From Pyxicephalus adspersus (Eukaryota; Chordata; Amphibia; Anura; Pyxicephalidae): a stretch of 64,000 nt of DNA. This document shows, piece by piece, positions 1 to 11,566 of this stretch (the stretch's first letter is position 1; every line of letters starts with the position of its first letter). The position numbers were made by a program, and so were the translations under genes. The stretch is from contig NC_092864.1 of the NCBI RefSeq assembly GCF_032062135.1, forward strand, positions 21,377,073-21,441,072, given 5' to 3'. The notes under the pieces were generated by a model. The model was not told the origin of the DNA. It saw nothing but the letters and a program-made list of their open reading frames with translations, and made no database searches.

Positions 1-1609
1 AATTAGGAAAAGTTAGATGGTATACTTATCCAACCCATGGCTTCTCCCATCATTGGGCACAGCATTACTGTATGTCTGGGGAGTTTCCTGAGAATATATG
101 AGTCCCGTAAAACTGGCAAGAATGTACTGGAGTCTAGTGCAAAGATAGATTTTTATGAGATTTGGGCTACCATGCATTACCTAGGATCCCCATTGAAAAA
201 GTGTGATGTAAACCAAAATCTACACAAGGGTAAGGTATGTATAAACTGTACCTTATTTCGTATTTTGGAAGGCAATTTTTACAGGGGTAGGTGGCATATA
301 TTATAACCAGACATTGTATTTTACTGCAAGGTCCGCTGTAAATCTCAACAATCTTGGGATTTGATGCTTGTACATCACACCCTAGCAAAGTGTCAAACAC
401 GGAAACTGAATAAGTAAAATGTTTTCAAGCACAGTTTTTCTTCTACACTTCTATAGTCACCTTGATTGTGATTTGTGGCTTCCACTAATATTTGCAAATG
501 TATGCACCCGAAGCATATGGCTGAGACCTCTGTTTTAATTACAAGTTTATCAGCAGGTTTTCAATTAGATCTGATCAGCTAACTGACTGCAGTGAAAACT
601 GTTTTTGCAATGCAAATGTTCCATTATTGTTAATGTTTTCATTCACAATAATGAAGCAGGAAATCTAGGCACTAGAACTTCAAGAAATACAAAACACCAC
701 CACTTATGGTAATCTCCTTGTGAAAAGGTTCTTTTATATTTATAGATAACTGCTTCCTAATGTTTATCAGTCGTCCCCGGATATTCAAGGTTCTAAAAAA
801 AATGTCATCACCTAACTCTTAGACCATGCTCTGTTGTTATGAACTGGTGCACATGTAATAAGGCTTCCAAAAAAAAAATTTTTCTTTGGTAAGGTTAACC
901 TGTTTTAACCCCTCTTCCTCCAGATAATCCACAAAAGCAACCCCAGAGCATGGAACTCCTTAATGAGCCACACAACATGGACCTTGCAGAAATGGAACGT
1001 GCAGTAAAAAGAGAGGAAAAGTCTAATAGTATATGAGGGCTTTAGGAACATGTTTAAAATGCAAGGGTACTAGACCCAGAGGAGGATAAAACCATATAAA
1101 ATAAAGGTATAATGGTGAACCTGCAAACATTTTCGTTTTGAGCGAAGTTGCTCCATTAATGCAGCCACTGAGCACACAATGTGCTTTAAAGAAGACATAG
1201 TTTGGAAGACATTTAGAAAGAGGAACCCAGCTGCGGTCATTGTACTCCTATTATAATTATTATTAAGTTGTATTTATAATGCTTCAAAAATTGCTTCTTT
1301 TTTTGGATAGTTTGCATAAATTTTGAAAAGATTAATTGCATTCCTTAATACTTTTAGTGACAGAATAACCAAGAGCTCACTCTTTCTTCCTATCATGGCA
1401 GCTACTTTCAAATCAAATCATTGGGTAACTTCTCAAAAATGTAGATCAAACAAATATTTGGGGAACCCAGCTGCAAAAAAAAATAAATTTGATGATAAGT
1501 TTTCTGGTGCTGAGGTGGATAGACTAAGACTAGACTGAGACTGCAGGGTAAAATGTATGCAATATTAATTAAAGTGTTTCATATGGCTATACTATTTGGG
1601 GGAAAACCA
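1..1609. other. Intergenic stretch, no gene seen
   Basis: AT-rich unique-looking sequence. Open frames on both strands are short, overlap each other and resemble no family I know. I see no splice-bounded exon, RNA gene or terminal inverted repeat here. Confidence 0.6.
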
Positions 1610-1611
1610 TA

Positions 1612-2048
1612 AAGCTGCGTACACACTTCCAATTTTTATCGTTGGAAATGAACGACGAACGAACGACGAACGATCGATTGGGCAAAAATCGTTTGTAAAA
1701 AAAGTAACCAAAGACGCCGACGAACGAGGATAGTCCTTGGAAATGAACGACCGGATCGGCGGATCGGATTGGACGACGATCGTTGACCATCTATCGTGTG
1801 TACGGTCGTTCATTGATCGTTCATGGTCTGAGCATGCGCGGTGAACGAACGTTCGCTCACTTCCTGTGGTGCACGTCACTTCCTGTATCGTTCAAACGAA
1901 TGCATCTATCGTGTGTACAATATCTGCGAACGATCGTGTCGTTATCTGTATGTACAGGATCGGTGCTATACGATCGTTCGCAGATATCGTGCAGGATCGT
2001 TCGTCGTTCGTTTACCAGCGATAATAATTGGAAGTGTGTACGTAGCTT
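1612..2048. mobile_element. CpG-rich TA-flanked MITE, copy 1
   Basis: Non-autonomous DNA transposon of 437 bp. Its ends are terminal inverted repeats: AAGCTGCGTACACACTTCC on the left, and the reverse complement of the right end reads AAGCTACGTACACACTTCC. A TA dinucleotide flanks each side (1610-1611 and 2049-2050), as expected for a TA target duplication. The interior is full of CG-containing words such as GAACGACGAAC and ACGATCG in both orientations, so the whole element can fold on itself. Short open frames inside it are composition artefacts. A relative lies at 27682-28014. TA duplication would fit Tc1/mariner, but I cannot fix the superfamily. Confidence 0.85.
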
Positions 2049-2115
2049 TACTCTTGTTATGGGCAATTGTATAAAAAATATTGCTTCCTATTTTTTCCTA
2101 TTTCTATTCAAAAAG

Positions 2116-2152
2116 CCCTGAAGAAAGAGATCTGCCCTCTGAAATGTGTTGG
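2116..2152 (+). repeat. Recurring stem-loop motif, copy 1
   Basis: CCCTGAAGAAAGAG, a short loop, then CTCTGAAATGTGTTGG. The AGAG/CTCT arms pair. The same layout (CCTGARGAAG, stem-loop, GAAAYGYGTYGG) returns at 12290, 20638, 34664 and 49491. It is probably the signature of an old dispersed repeat whose body is too decayed to recognise. Confidence 0.5.
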
Positions 2153-2797
2153 CTGTATGATGTATATTTAATAATAGTGTAATGGTAAATATTTTGGCAG
2201 TATATATGATTGTTTGTACTAGGCACACCTTATTTAATATCCAAATATAAACTATTTAGTGAACAATGCAGCAGTAGCCTAACACCACAACCATGTCCCC
2301 ACAATCAACCAAATGTAAATATCTGGAAGCAGGTGTGCCTCCTACTAACAAATCCAATACACACTTACACCAGTCTTAACATAGAAACTTGTGACTTTTT
2401 ATATATATAAAATAAATAAATGTTGGTCCTTTAAAATTAAAAAATAAACACCTGGAGTGCAAGAAGATAGAAAATTACCATGTCCATGTTCAAAGTGTTA
2501 GGGATTTTTTTTAAGTGAGTGATAAAAAATGTGTCGTGGCTGACAAGGCTAAAATAACACCAAGTTTATAAATGTATACAATAAAATAAAACTGAGACAA
2601 AATACAAGGCATAGTGATAACATCAGTGGCAAGCTGTTACGAGAGCATCTGCACATTTATTAGAAATGTATTAAAATGTCACTCACTGATATTTCCATTA
2701 CAACGCTGTTGCCTAAAGTAGCTTGGCTATTTTAATGTTTTTCAATACCTGTACTCTGAGTTTTTTTGTGTTTAAAGAGAGTGTGCATTACTCTATA
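2153..2797. other. Intergenic stretch, no gene seen
   Basis: AT-rich with short ATAT and AAATAAAT runs near 2400-2450. No supported feature. Confidence 0.55.
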
Positions 2798-3021
2798 GGC
2801 CTGATTTATTAAAGCTCTCCAAGGCTGGAGATGATACACTTTCATCAGTGAACCTGGATGATCCAGCAAACCTGGAATAGATATCTTAAAAGTTATTTGA
2901 TATTTGTTAGCAAATATTTTTAGCAAACCTTAACCAGATCTATTCCAGGTTTTCTGGATCACACAGGTTCACTTATGGAAGTGTATCTTCTCCAGCCTTG
3001 GAGAGCTTTATTAACCAGGCC
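2798..3021. mobile_element. Palindromic MITE, AAGCTCTCCAAGGCTGGAG family, copy 1
   Basis: Near-perfect long palindrome of about 224 bp. It starts GGCCTGATTTATTAAAGC and ends with the inverse, GCTTTATTAACCAGGCC. Inner blocks are mirrored too: ACACTTTCATCAGTGAACC against GGTTCACTTATGGAAGTGT, and CCAGCAAACCTGGAAT against ATTCCAGGTTTTCTGG. Copies lie at 11341 and 52260, with a diverged subfamily at 30804 and 60255. It has no coding capacity. A short open frame crossing it on the minus strand is a by-product. Confidence 0.85.
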
Positions 3022-5563
3022 CTGTTTGTACTTATATACCATAGTATCTTATATACATCAGTCCTGAGTGACCTAGATATATCTTCTTTGTAGAGAAGAG
3101 TATTTCAGAGATTCCAAACTTGAGATGCCTTTAGCCTTGTACAGCTGGCCCCTGGTGTCATTTAGTTATCCGTCGTGATGACCAACCGCAAATCACCAAA
3201 ATTGTTTAATATTGGAGAGGACACAGTAGGGTATTTCCTGCTCATCCATCCTCTCTATAGAATAGAACAACAATGTCTGTACAGCAAACATTCATTCTAC
3301 CGTCACTGGAAACATAGTTTTTAGCCACTACAAACCAACCTGTTTTTTTTCTTTGGACTGCAAATTATTTTTTTCATTATTTCATTTATTCCTTACAGCC
3401 CTTGAAATCTAAAGTGACACATAAGCAATGAATGAGAATGATAGTTGATGTCATGTACAGTATTGCATAACTAATACACCAGGAGTTCTTGGCTTTACTC
3501 TGAGCCTAGCATAGAAATAGATGTCAAGATGCAATCGGCAATATGTAGGTAGAGCCAAAATCCTCTTTTTATGACAAAACTTTTTACTAACTTTAGGAGA
3601 AAGCTATGCAACTGATATTGTTAGAATACAAATCTAAATAGATTGCTTTAAAGCTAAAATCAAAATTGTCCAAATACAAGAGGCATGTGTATTCCTACTT
3701 GAATCTTGGTGCCCTCTGTGTGTTTTCTGCAAATATTTAAAGGAATTTGCCATGAAATATTATGCTGGTATACAAGAGTTTCCTATCATAAAGATGAGTC
3801 TATTACTTTATCTATATGGAGATTCTGGTCTCTTGGCTTTCTGTATCACAGTGGTGAAGTCAAGGCTACCTCTAGTAGGTAATATCTAGATTTGCAAAGG
3901 AATTTGGATGACAAAAAATTAACAAAAAAAGATGGAAAGCACTGCTAGATGTAAACTATTCAACTTATGAACAGCTCTTTGGATCATATAAAGGTGTTTC
4001 TTCTCTCAGTACTGTCACCAGCCAGGCCATTGGTCACAACCTTTAAGGACTTTTCTTCCCTTGTCCTGACAGCCATGGTTGTTGTTCTCTTCTTTTTTCA
4101 GTGGCCAAGAAAAGCCACTCAACAAGCACTTTATTGTTGACCATACTTCCAATTTGTCCCTGATTTGAAGGGTCTGCTCCTGTTTTAAAATCAAATCCAT
4201 CAGTCCTTCTTTCCTCCATTGTTGTCCCTCACCTTGGTCAGATATTTACACGTCCATAAAAATATATTATTCGATTTTTAAACATATATTTTATTCCATT
4301 ACACCTTTCAACCAGACTCTGAATTATTTCATTTGTTACTTTTAAACTCTAATATATAAAAAACATAGTTGTTATTAAAAAAATATCAGCTTAACCAATC
4401 ATTGTTTATCTATTCACTGTTTATGATCTGCAGAAAAGGAGAATACCATTTGTTTACATTCAGTGCTCCCTATCTCCAAAAATTGGGAAGTCTGTTGTTG
4501 ACTTTTGGCTAAATGTCAAAATTTGCATATCCATAAAAATGCTGTTTTTTGTTTCTGCTTAGACTACACCTTTGGATGAAGAAGTGTGTTTAAAACTGTT
4601 GAAGGAGTTAACTATGAAGGTCTTTTTATGTGTCCATGTGTGGGAAGAAAAAGGTTCTGTTTTTCAAGGCCAATAAGCTTAAAATATTTTTTTAAAAACA
4701 ATTCTTCAATAATGTAGAATTCTCTGAATATTTTTAAAGCTGAATATTCTTGAATATTCTCCAGCCAGTCAACAGACAAATTGATCTTTTTCAACCCAGA
4801 AGACCTGTGGCAACAGCCGGACAGAGTGTAGCTTTCACAGGGTACAGAGGTGACTAGATGAATATTGGAGTGATATCTTTTTTTTTGTTTCATTTTATGC
4901 TGAACAATGTATTTTTTATCATCGAAAAGAATATAACAAAGGTAATCAGAGAAATGCAAGAGGTTAGATTTCACTGATTACATTTATTATATTCTTTTCA
5001 GTGGAGATCTAGGGGGGAGGGGGGATCTAGTGCTGTGGGGGAATTAAAACTCTAGATTTCTTCTACTGCACTGGATCATCTTTTAATTATCTTGAATATT
5101 TGTGTTTACATGCTTTTAGGGCTTGCCCTGATTTTTTTAAGGACATGTATTTTAATGTCTAATAATGTTGACATGGGATTGTATTATTCTAATTTTCTGA
5201 AATTAAAGAACTGAGAAAAGTATATTAAGAATATTGAATATAAAATCATCATTACTTTTATTCTTTCACAATGGTCCCACTTCCTTGCATGTTTCACTTT
5301 CCACACAAGAGGAATTAGGTACTTAAAGCATGCATCATTTTCCGTCTGAGAACTTACAAGTCTGTTGATTATGAATATTTTCTGCATAAATATGAAGATT
5401 ATATCACCCTATCAATGCACATATATATTCAATAAATGAAGGTTCATGGACAAATAATAGCTAGTCATTCAAACAGTTGATTGAGAAACAGAGTGAAACA
5501 TAAAATGCACAGCAATATAGTGAGCCCTGTAACGAGTGAGGAAGGAGCATAGGAGAAGGCTGT
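3022..5563. other. Intergenic stretch, no gene seen
   Basis: 2.5 kb of AT-rich sequence without recognisable coding, RNA or terminal-repeat structure. A G-rich patch (GGGGGGAGGGGGG) sits near 5010-5025. The 120-codon minus-strand frame ending at 4612 shows no motif I recognise and low-complexity AT-driven composition, so I do not call it a gene. Confidence 0.55.
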
Positions 5564-6361
5564 CATGACTGGGCAGTCAGGGGCAGATAGCATAGGGTTA
5601 AAAGTTTTGGATGGGAGTGAGCGAGAGGAAAGGGAGGGGGGAAGGAGCGGGAGGAGGTTTAAGGGGAGCAAGAGTAGTTAAAATGGACAGCAGGAGGGGG
5701 GGTCCCCCACTTTCAGAGCGAGACAGCATTCAGGAAAAGTTTTTACCACCCTCCCTCCCTAGGGCTTATGTGGTTGGTAGTTTGGGTTTTTGATTGCTGG
5801 TTCGGCTAGTAGGGCGGGTGGTTGAGGTCCTCAGGGGGAGTGTGCTGGTGTTTTGGGGAGGGTCTGCACAAGAAAAGGATATATTGGTTACCGAGCTGGG
5901 AGTATGGGTGGCTGGGAGCAACTGTCTTTAAGGTGCAGACCCCAAAAAAGGTGTAAGGTGGTGGCCTTCGAGGACCTGCAACCAGTAAGAAAGTTGGGAA
6001 AGCAATATGGTTAGAATTTGTTATTGTTTATCTGGTACTTATTCTTAAATTATGGTGTTATTACGTTATATTGGTTATTCTATGTATGTGTGTTTATTTA
6101 TACTGTTTTATTGTTTATATTGTTATTTATATTGTTTTTTTATCTTGTTATTTATATTTTATTGGATAATAAGTTAATTTTGGTTATAATTCTGTTAATA
6201 AAAGGCCTAAGGGCCATTAAAGCAATGATTTGAGTGGTAATTCATTGGTAGGGGTATTTGGATGTGGGGTATTTTAAGGGGGTGGGGGTGGGAGATTGGA
6301 ATTAAGGGGAAGGGCAAGTTTGTAAGGCGCATCTGCACGGCTATGGCTTGCCACAGTCATG
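5564..6361 (+). mobile_element. CATGACTG-bounded retroelement-like repeat, copy 1
   Basis: About 798 bp bounded by CATGACTG (5564-5571) and its inverse CAGTCATG (6354-6361). The 5' part is purine-rich, followed by CCACCCTCCCTCCC, a GT-rich block with GAGCTGGGAGTATGGGTG, an extremely T-rich block (about 6015-6180) and a polyadenylation-like GTTAATAAAAGGCC near 6195. A second copy (14415-15097) and a likely third (56281-57045) keep the order of blocks and the TAATAAAA signal. The inverted ends with an internal poly(A) signal suggest a terminal region of a DIRS-type or LTR retroelement. That assignment is inference. No intact gene lies inside. Confidence 0.5.
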
Positions 6362-7005
6362 GTTTATATTGAGAGATAGGAACTTCAATCAATAAAACAT
6401 ACAATAAATAAAAATAGGGCTGTTTGTAGGTAACCACTGTAATAATCTAATACTGGTTAGAACATAATACAATATTACCAAATACCAACAATAACAAAAT
6501 AGACATAAAAAAGACAGTGGGAATGCATTCAGGAGAGAAGAGCAAGAGCAAGAGAGCTCCATTGTCTCAGTTCCAATTTTATATGGTTAATTCCCATTAG
6601 ATATCATTGGGGCTCTTGGTTTGGTTAATGGGTGTGATCCGAAAGATGACTATTGGCTGAAGCATTCCCATAGCTTGGGATAAGGTAATTCAAACTCTAG
6701 TAATTAATTATTGTAAGAGTTCTGAAGTTGTTGGGGAAGTCAAGTAGGTTTCCTCCAATCTAGGAGTCAGCAAAGATCAACATAGGGGGTTACCACCCCA
6801 CTCCATCTGTTCTGTCATCTATCTATTTTTACAGCCATTTCCTGACCAAACCCTGTATTGGTATTTATTACCCTATTGTTACTTCTGTGAAGTCCCTGGA
6901 ATTAGTGATACCCTAGGGGGTCTATGTGCCTGGACAAAGGTAAACAGATCACAAATATTCTCACACATATAATCCCTTATACACATACATTATATATGCA
7001 TGTAT
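6362..7005. other. Intergenic stretch, no gene seen
   Basis: Ordinary AT-rich sequence ending in a short ACATATAT-rich patch near 6960-7005. No supported feature. Confidence 0.55.
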
Positions 7006-7009
7006 CTAT

Positions 7010-7692
7010 TGTGAGGGGTTAAGCTCAGGATCGCTTTTGCTGGGGTCAAAGGACACTTGTCTGGTTCATCCAACTCAGATCACACACCGAGGTATTAGCT
7101 TTAAGCTGGCTTGCAGCCAGATTTATTGAAGGTTGCAGATAAAATAACAAAAAAGCAAAAGAAAACCTTGCCTGTCCGGCACTTACTATACATCAGACAT
7201 CCCTGTCTATCAGCTGGAGGGCTTCTCCCTGTCAGCTCAAAACCAAGCTTTCAGCAACCTTTTACTCAGGTTTGAGTTCATTCACACAGTCCACCTGGCT
7301 GTGTCTCCAAACAGAGCTCTCTCCAAATAGAGCTGCACTGACACAAACCCCTGTCTATGTCTCTCCAAGCCAAGCTGCACTGACACAAACCCCTGTCTGT
7401 GTCTCTCCAAGCCAAGCTGAGCCCGCACAGACCCCTGTCTGTGTCTCTCCAAGTTAAGCTTAACTCGCACAGCCCCCTGTCTGTGTCTCTCCAAGCCAAG
7501 CTACTGAATGAGCTCCTGGCTCTATGTTTTATCCCCACCCTCAGTGCTTCTTCATTAATTATCTCCCAGGTGAGAGTCTTCCACCTGCTACTTCACACAG
7601 GAGAGGAATCTTGGGCAAAAATACCTCACATAAAAGAAGAATCCTGGGCAAATATATCTCCCTTCCACCTCCAATCCTGCATTGGTGTCACA
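7010..7692 (-). mobile_element. Solo LTR with internal minisatellite, copy 1
   Basis: Starts TGTGAGGGGTTAAGC and ends GGTGTCACA, so it has the TG...CA ends of a long terminal repeat. The 4-bp sequence CTAT flanks both sides (7006-7009 and 7693-7696), a target duplication marking a complete solo LTR of 683 bp. Sense is the minus strand: there, a TATA-like GGGATAAAACATAG (near 7525-7540) precedes an AATAAA signal (complement of TTTATTG near 7121-7127), and the element ends CCCCTCACA. Between 7290 and 7500 lies an array of about four units of roughly 42 bp with the core CACAGACCCCTGTCTGTGTC. Overlapping frames translating to repeats of SLERHRQG type come only from this array. The second copy is at 26538-27168. 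Confidence 0.85.
7290..7505. repeat. ~42-bp tandem array inside the LTR
   Basis: Roughly four to five imperfect units, each containing CCCCTGTCTRTGTCTCTCC followed by AAGCYAAGCT. The unit is not a multiple that preserves all frames cleanly, yet several frames stay open because the unit lacks stops. The array lies upstream of the TATA-like site in sense orientation, so it may act as U3 enhancer repeats, which is common in LTRs (inference). Confidence 0.75.
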
Positions 7693-7696
7693 CTAT

Positions 7697-9037
7697 TTAC
7701 ATATTCATAAACAATCTTGAGGTGCAACACATCTACAGGCCCACTTCTCCTGATCTGTGCTGTCAATGGCTCTCGCCTTTCAGCTAGTTTCTTTTTCTTC
7801 AGTTGCCTATTCTAAGACTCATGTGTGGGAATTACCTTGTCTAGGAATGCCCACTCTTCATGCCTAGTGTAAATGTTAATGGGAGTATCTCATATGCTTC
7901 TGGTTGTGGGCCAAGGATTATTGGTGGCAGATCTGATTTTAATTTTAATTATTAATTAATTATTAGATTAATATTATCATATTTTTAATAGTTAACGTTT
8001 CTCATTTTCTGCACATGTTTAACTCACGTCCTCATGTCAAACTCACGGCTAACCTTTGTATGACCAGAACTAGCATATGAAGACCATAGAATGGTACATA
8101 GAGCAGGAAACCAACATATGCAAGACAGAAGAAATGTTGACTACTAGGGATGAGCGAGTTTTTTAAACTCAATCTCACTGCAAATTTGGCCGTTCTCGCT
8201 CACCGAAATTTTAATTGAGAACGGCCGGTGTAAATTTGCCAATCAAGGTTGAACTTTAAATTAAAAAAAAAATCCCCCTGATTTTTAGAACAGTGTGTGA
8301 TCCACGGCACTAGATGTTAATTAACCTCTAGGGCCCGGGATCTTCTCAATGAATGCAGCCGTGGCATTCTTGCTCAGGGACAGTGATTCAAAATGTTGAA
8401 GCACGAAACTTAAAAATAAATAATACAAATGAAGAACATTCCTTCCAAAAGTTAATAAAAAGTTTAAATAGCTTTGCACAAATTTAGGCTCCTCATTGAT
8501 AATTTGACCATGTATATTATGATTAGGATTAATTACCACTTCTCCTAGTCCAGAACACACATCACATTGCATCCTTCTTGTTTCTCTTACATTGATCAAT
8601 GAAATTGTTCTCAGCAAATCGGATTTACAATATTTTTTTTTTTGGTATTGATGTCCCCTTGAGCTTTTGTAAATGAGACCTCTAAATGACTGCTCCGAGC
8701 ATGGTATTATTAAGGGCGTGTGCTTTTCTGCATTTAAATGTTGTTTAGAGCTGCTGCACAGAAAAAAATACAATTGTTTTATCTACCAAAGGGTCAGTTT
8801 CTTTGACTGGTCACTTCCATCTATATATTATCTGCAGCTAAGTAAAGCTTTGTATGCAAGTCAGATGGTGGTCACCTGAGACAAAAAGTTATGCCTGTCT
8901 TGGGAAAACATTGTTTATCAACCCACTGTGGTGGGAATTACTGCTATGCACTCCTGTAGAAGAAAACATAGCAGACTGCTCATTCTCCTCCCTCTCTTCT
9001 CTATTGAACAGTGCTCAATCTCCCAGTCTGAGATTTC
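7697..9037. other. Intergenic stretch, no gene seen
   Basis: Contains an AATTATTAATTAATTATTAG-type AT patch near 7940-7970. The 150-codon minus-strand frame (8321-8773) contains no family motif I recognise and I do not call it a gene. Confidence 0.5.
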
Positions 9038-9045
9038 CTCTAGAG

Positions 9046-9308
9046 CAGTGGTCCCCAACCTTTTGGACATCACGCATCACTAAAGTTATAAACCCTGGAC
9101 CGGGCATGTGCGTGGAGCTGTGTGTCACTCAAAGGGGAAGAAACTTCCCCTAGAGTAATGTCATGATGCCAGAACCGGACCACTCTTCAATGGCAGGTCT
9201 GAGCCTGAGATTTGAGGTTGGGTGGGATGTGTCCAGAGACAACCCGCCCACTGCCCCGAGCAAGCAAGGCATAACAGGAGACGTGGTCCGCGGCTCTGGG
9301 GACCGCTG
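9046..9308. mobile_element. hAT-type MITE with 8-bp target duplication
   Basis: A 263-bp element with ends CAGTGGTCCCCAACC on the left and GGGGACCGCTG on the right, whose reverse complement reads CAGCGGTCCCC. Flanks are CTCTAGAG (9038-9045) and CTCTACAG (9309-9316), matching at 7 of 8 positions: the 8-bp duplication typical of the hAT superfamily. CAGTGGTCCCCAACC ends are familiar from vertebrate hAT elements. The interior is GC-richer than its surroundings and non-coding. Short frames across it on the plus strand are incidental. Confidence 0.85.
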
Positions 9309-9316
9309 CTCTACAG

Positions 9317-10744
9317 GATCCCAAAGAGTCTTAAACCCAAGTCAAATACAGGAACTTACATTGATTGGATAAAATCAAATACACCTAATAATGTAATAAT
9401 GAATACAAAGTTGTATACGTTTGTGCATTTTTTATTCACCTGGAGGCCATCTTTAAGATTCACTGTGGTCTAATTGACTTGGCATGTTTAAGGTGAAATT
9501 ATGTTCTCTATTAACTACTCCATCTATATGATGAGGTTTCCATCCTCCAAATTTTAGTTATTAGTTAATTTTGGTTATTATAGCTCAGAAAGAGTCATTA
9601 TTGCAAGATTTTTATATTGATGTCTATTTTTATATCAGCAGGTAAACAAATCAAGCTATGTGTTGGTTCAAGTATGCTCATGGTGTGACAAGGTTCCATT
9701 TCCAATAGTATTTTTTTGTTTGTTAAAACTACAGCTCTTCAATAACGCTATGGCCTTAACCTTTGCAAATTGAATTTTTGGGCAAGGCTATTATTGTTTG
9801 TGATGTTAGAATCCTTTGTTTCTCAGCAGTCAATCCTAAATAAATTAAACAAAATCCTATAACATGATATTAGGAAATATAACAGATTAGAATTCTTTAA
9901 AAAAATAAAAAAGCCTGTGTCTTTGAATAATTTTATACAGCAATTGTGGCCCTATCATATTTCCATATTTCACATATTTTTCCTTCCTTGCCTAAGTGAA
10001 CATAATGAATGAACCCTGCCCAATTGTCCATATAACACATTGTAATCTACAGCATTACAGAATCAGTTACATGAAATTTAACTATCGATTTTATGTGTAT
10101 TATAAAAAGAGATACACTACCTCTATAAATGTTCTGTATACCTTTATTTAACATAGCCTAGTCTGGGTAGTAGAATATATTTTTTGTCTGTATCATACTA
10201 CCTGTTGCCAAAGACTGTGATGAAGAATTGTTGATATTTGAGTTTGGAATGTGAACGTTCTTGTGATATATGAATACAGAAATAAATCTGGAAAAATGAG
10301 AACTGTATTTCTGTCTACACAGGGCTTTAAATCTGTTCCCACCAATAAAAGTCAGACAGGGAACTCCAGACAAGATACAAAAAAAAAGGGATGATGAGAC
10401 TTAGAGGATTTGAAGTTTACTTGCGTGTTAAAAGGATGGCATAGATCACAGATTCCAACTGTTGCCCTTCTGTACAGGGCTATGCCATTTGGAGATTCCA
10501 ATTCATCTGTCCATCTTTTCTTGATTTGATTTAAAGATCTGTATAAATAAATGTACAATTTGATTATTGAAGTATTTTATTCTTCTTAAAATTATGCTTG
10601 GGGTCAACACAAAAAATGAGCAGATTAAATAGGTATGGTTTTACCCAGCATTTCAATAACCATAATAAAATAGGAAGCTGTCAGCAGAAATCAGTGCCTA
10701 TTTTACAACGTCTGATACAGGAGACAGGAGGCTAAATTTCTACT
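9317..10744. other. Intergenic stretch, no gene seen
   Basis: AT-rich sequence with no terminal repeats, RNA folds or coding signature that I can support. Confidence 0.55.
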
Positions 10745-11010
10745 GTTAGAGGCCAGTGACATGTTGCAAAAGATTATTAGAAACCACCAACATGTTACAA
10801 GAGAATACTAAAGAATACAGACATATTGGTGGTGGTTAGAGAGATCACTAGAGACCACCAGCATGTTACACGAAACGAGGCCATCACATGCTACAAAAAA
10901 TACTAAAATACATTATTGTGTTACAAGGGGCTACTAAAGACCACTGACATACATGTAGATACTAAAATGGACAAAATTGTTCCAGCAAGTCTTCTAAAGG
11001 TCACTAAAAA
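10745..11010. repeat. Degenerate ~35-40-bp minisatellite
   Basis: Six or so diverged units built on GACCACYRACATGTTACAA followed by an ACTAAA-containing spacer. Examples are AAACCACCAACATGTTACAA, GAGACCACCAGCATGTTACA and AAGACCACTGACATACATG. Units vary in length and have many substitutions, so the array is old. No reading frame runs through it. Confidence 0.65.
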
Positions 11011-11340
11011 CTGGAGGACATCTATCTATCCAGACAACATACTGTAAATATAATATCATAGCTACGGCTAATGACTGGCTAGGGCCAGTTAAAAGACAAA
11101 TACACTAAAAGCTTAAAATACCTTAATTAGTGGTCAGGGAAATGCATTGGATTCTGAGCCTTTTATCTTCTGCAGACTGCAGAGTTTAATTGTCCTTGGT
11201 TGCAAATGTGATGTCTGGGGGACAGGGATTCTTCCTATTGGCTCTCCAGTGATTACAGTGAATCTTTGATGGTGCCATAAGACTGTAGCATATTGTCAGG
11301 CTTGTAGCACTGGATCTCTGGTTTCCATTATGGAGACAAA
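11011..11340. other. Intergenic stretch, no gene seen
   Basis: No supported feature. It is spanned by part of a minus-strand frame that owes its openness to the MITE that follows. Confidence 0.5.
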
Positions 11341-11563
11341 GGCCCTGATTTATAAAAGCTCTCCAAGGCTTGGGAGAATACACTTTGATCAGTGAAGCTG
11401 GGTGATCTAGCAAACCTGCAATCGATCTGGTCCAGGATTCAAAACATTTGCTAGCAAATAGCAAATGATTTAAAGAAAACCATTCCAGGTTTTCTGGATC
11501 ACTCAGCTTCACTGAAGAAAGTGTATTCTCTCCAGCCTTGGAGAGCTTTAGTAAATCAGGGTC
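11341..11563. mobile_element. Palindromic MITE, AAGCTCTCCAAGGCTGGAG family, copy 2
   Basis: Best-preserved copy: GGCCCTGATTTATAAAAGC at the left, GCTTTAGTAAATCAGGGTC at the right, with AAA on both flanks as a possible short duplication. The centre holds CAAAACATTTGCTAGCAAAT, itself near-palindromic. The arms carry GAAGCTGGGTGATCTAGC against CTGGATCACTCAGCTTC. The minus-strand frame 11186-11512 passes through it and is not a gene. Confidence 0.88.
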
Positions 11564-11566
11564 AAA

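Noticed and set aside
4612..4974. 120-codon minus-strand frame
   Set aside because: AT-driven composition, no motif, not near any coding signal.
6018..6233. 71-codon frame with strongly hydrophobic residues
   Set aside because: Produced by the T-rich block of the CATGACTG element.
7278..7538. Apparent repeat protein on the minus strand
   Set aside because: Explained by the tandem array in the LTR.
8321..8773. 150-codon minus-strand frame
   Set aside because: No domain, no splice or promoter context and no family similarity that I can see; expected by chance over 64 kb.
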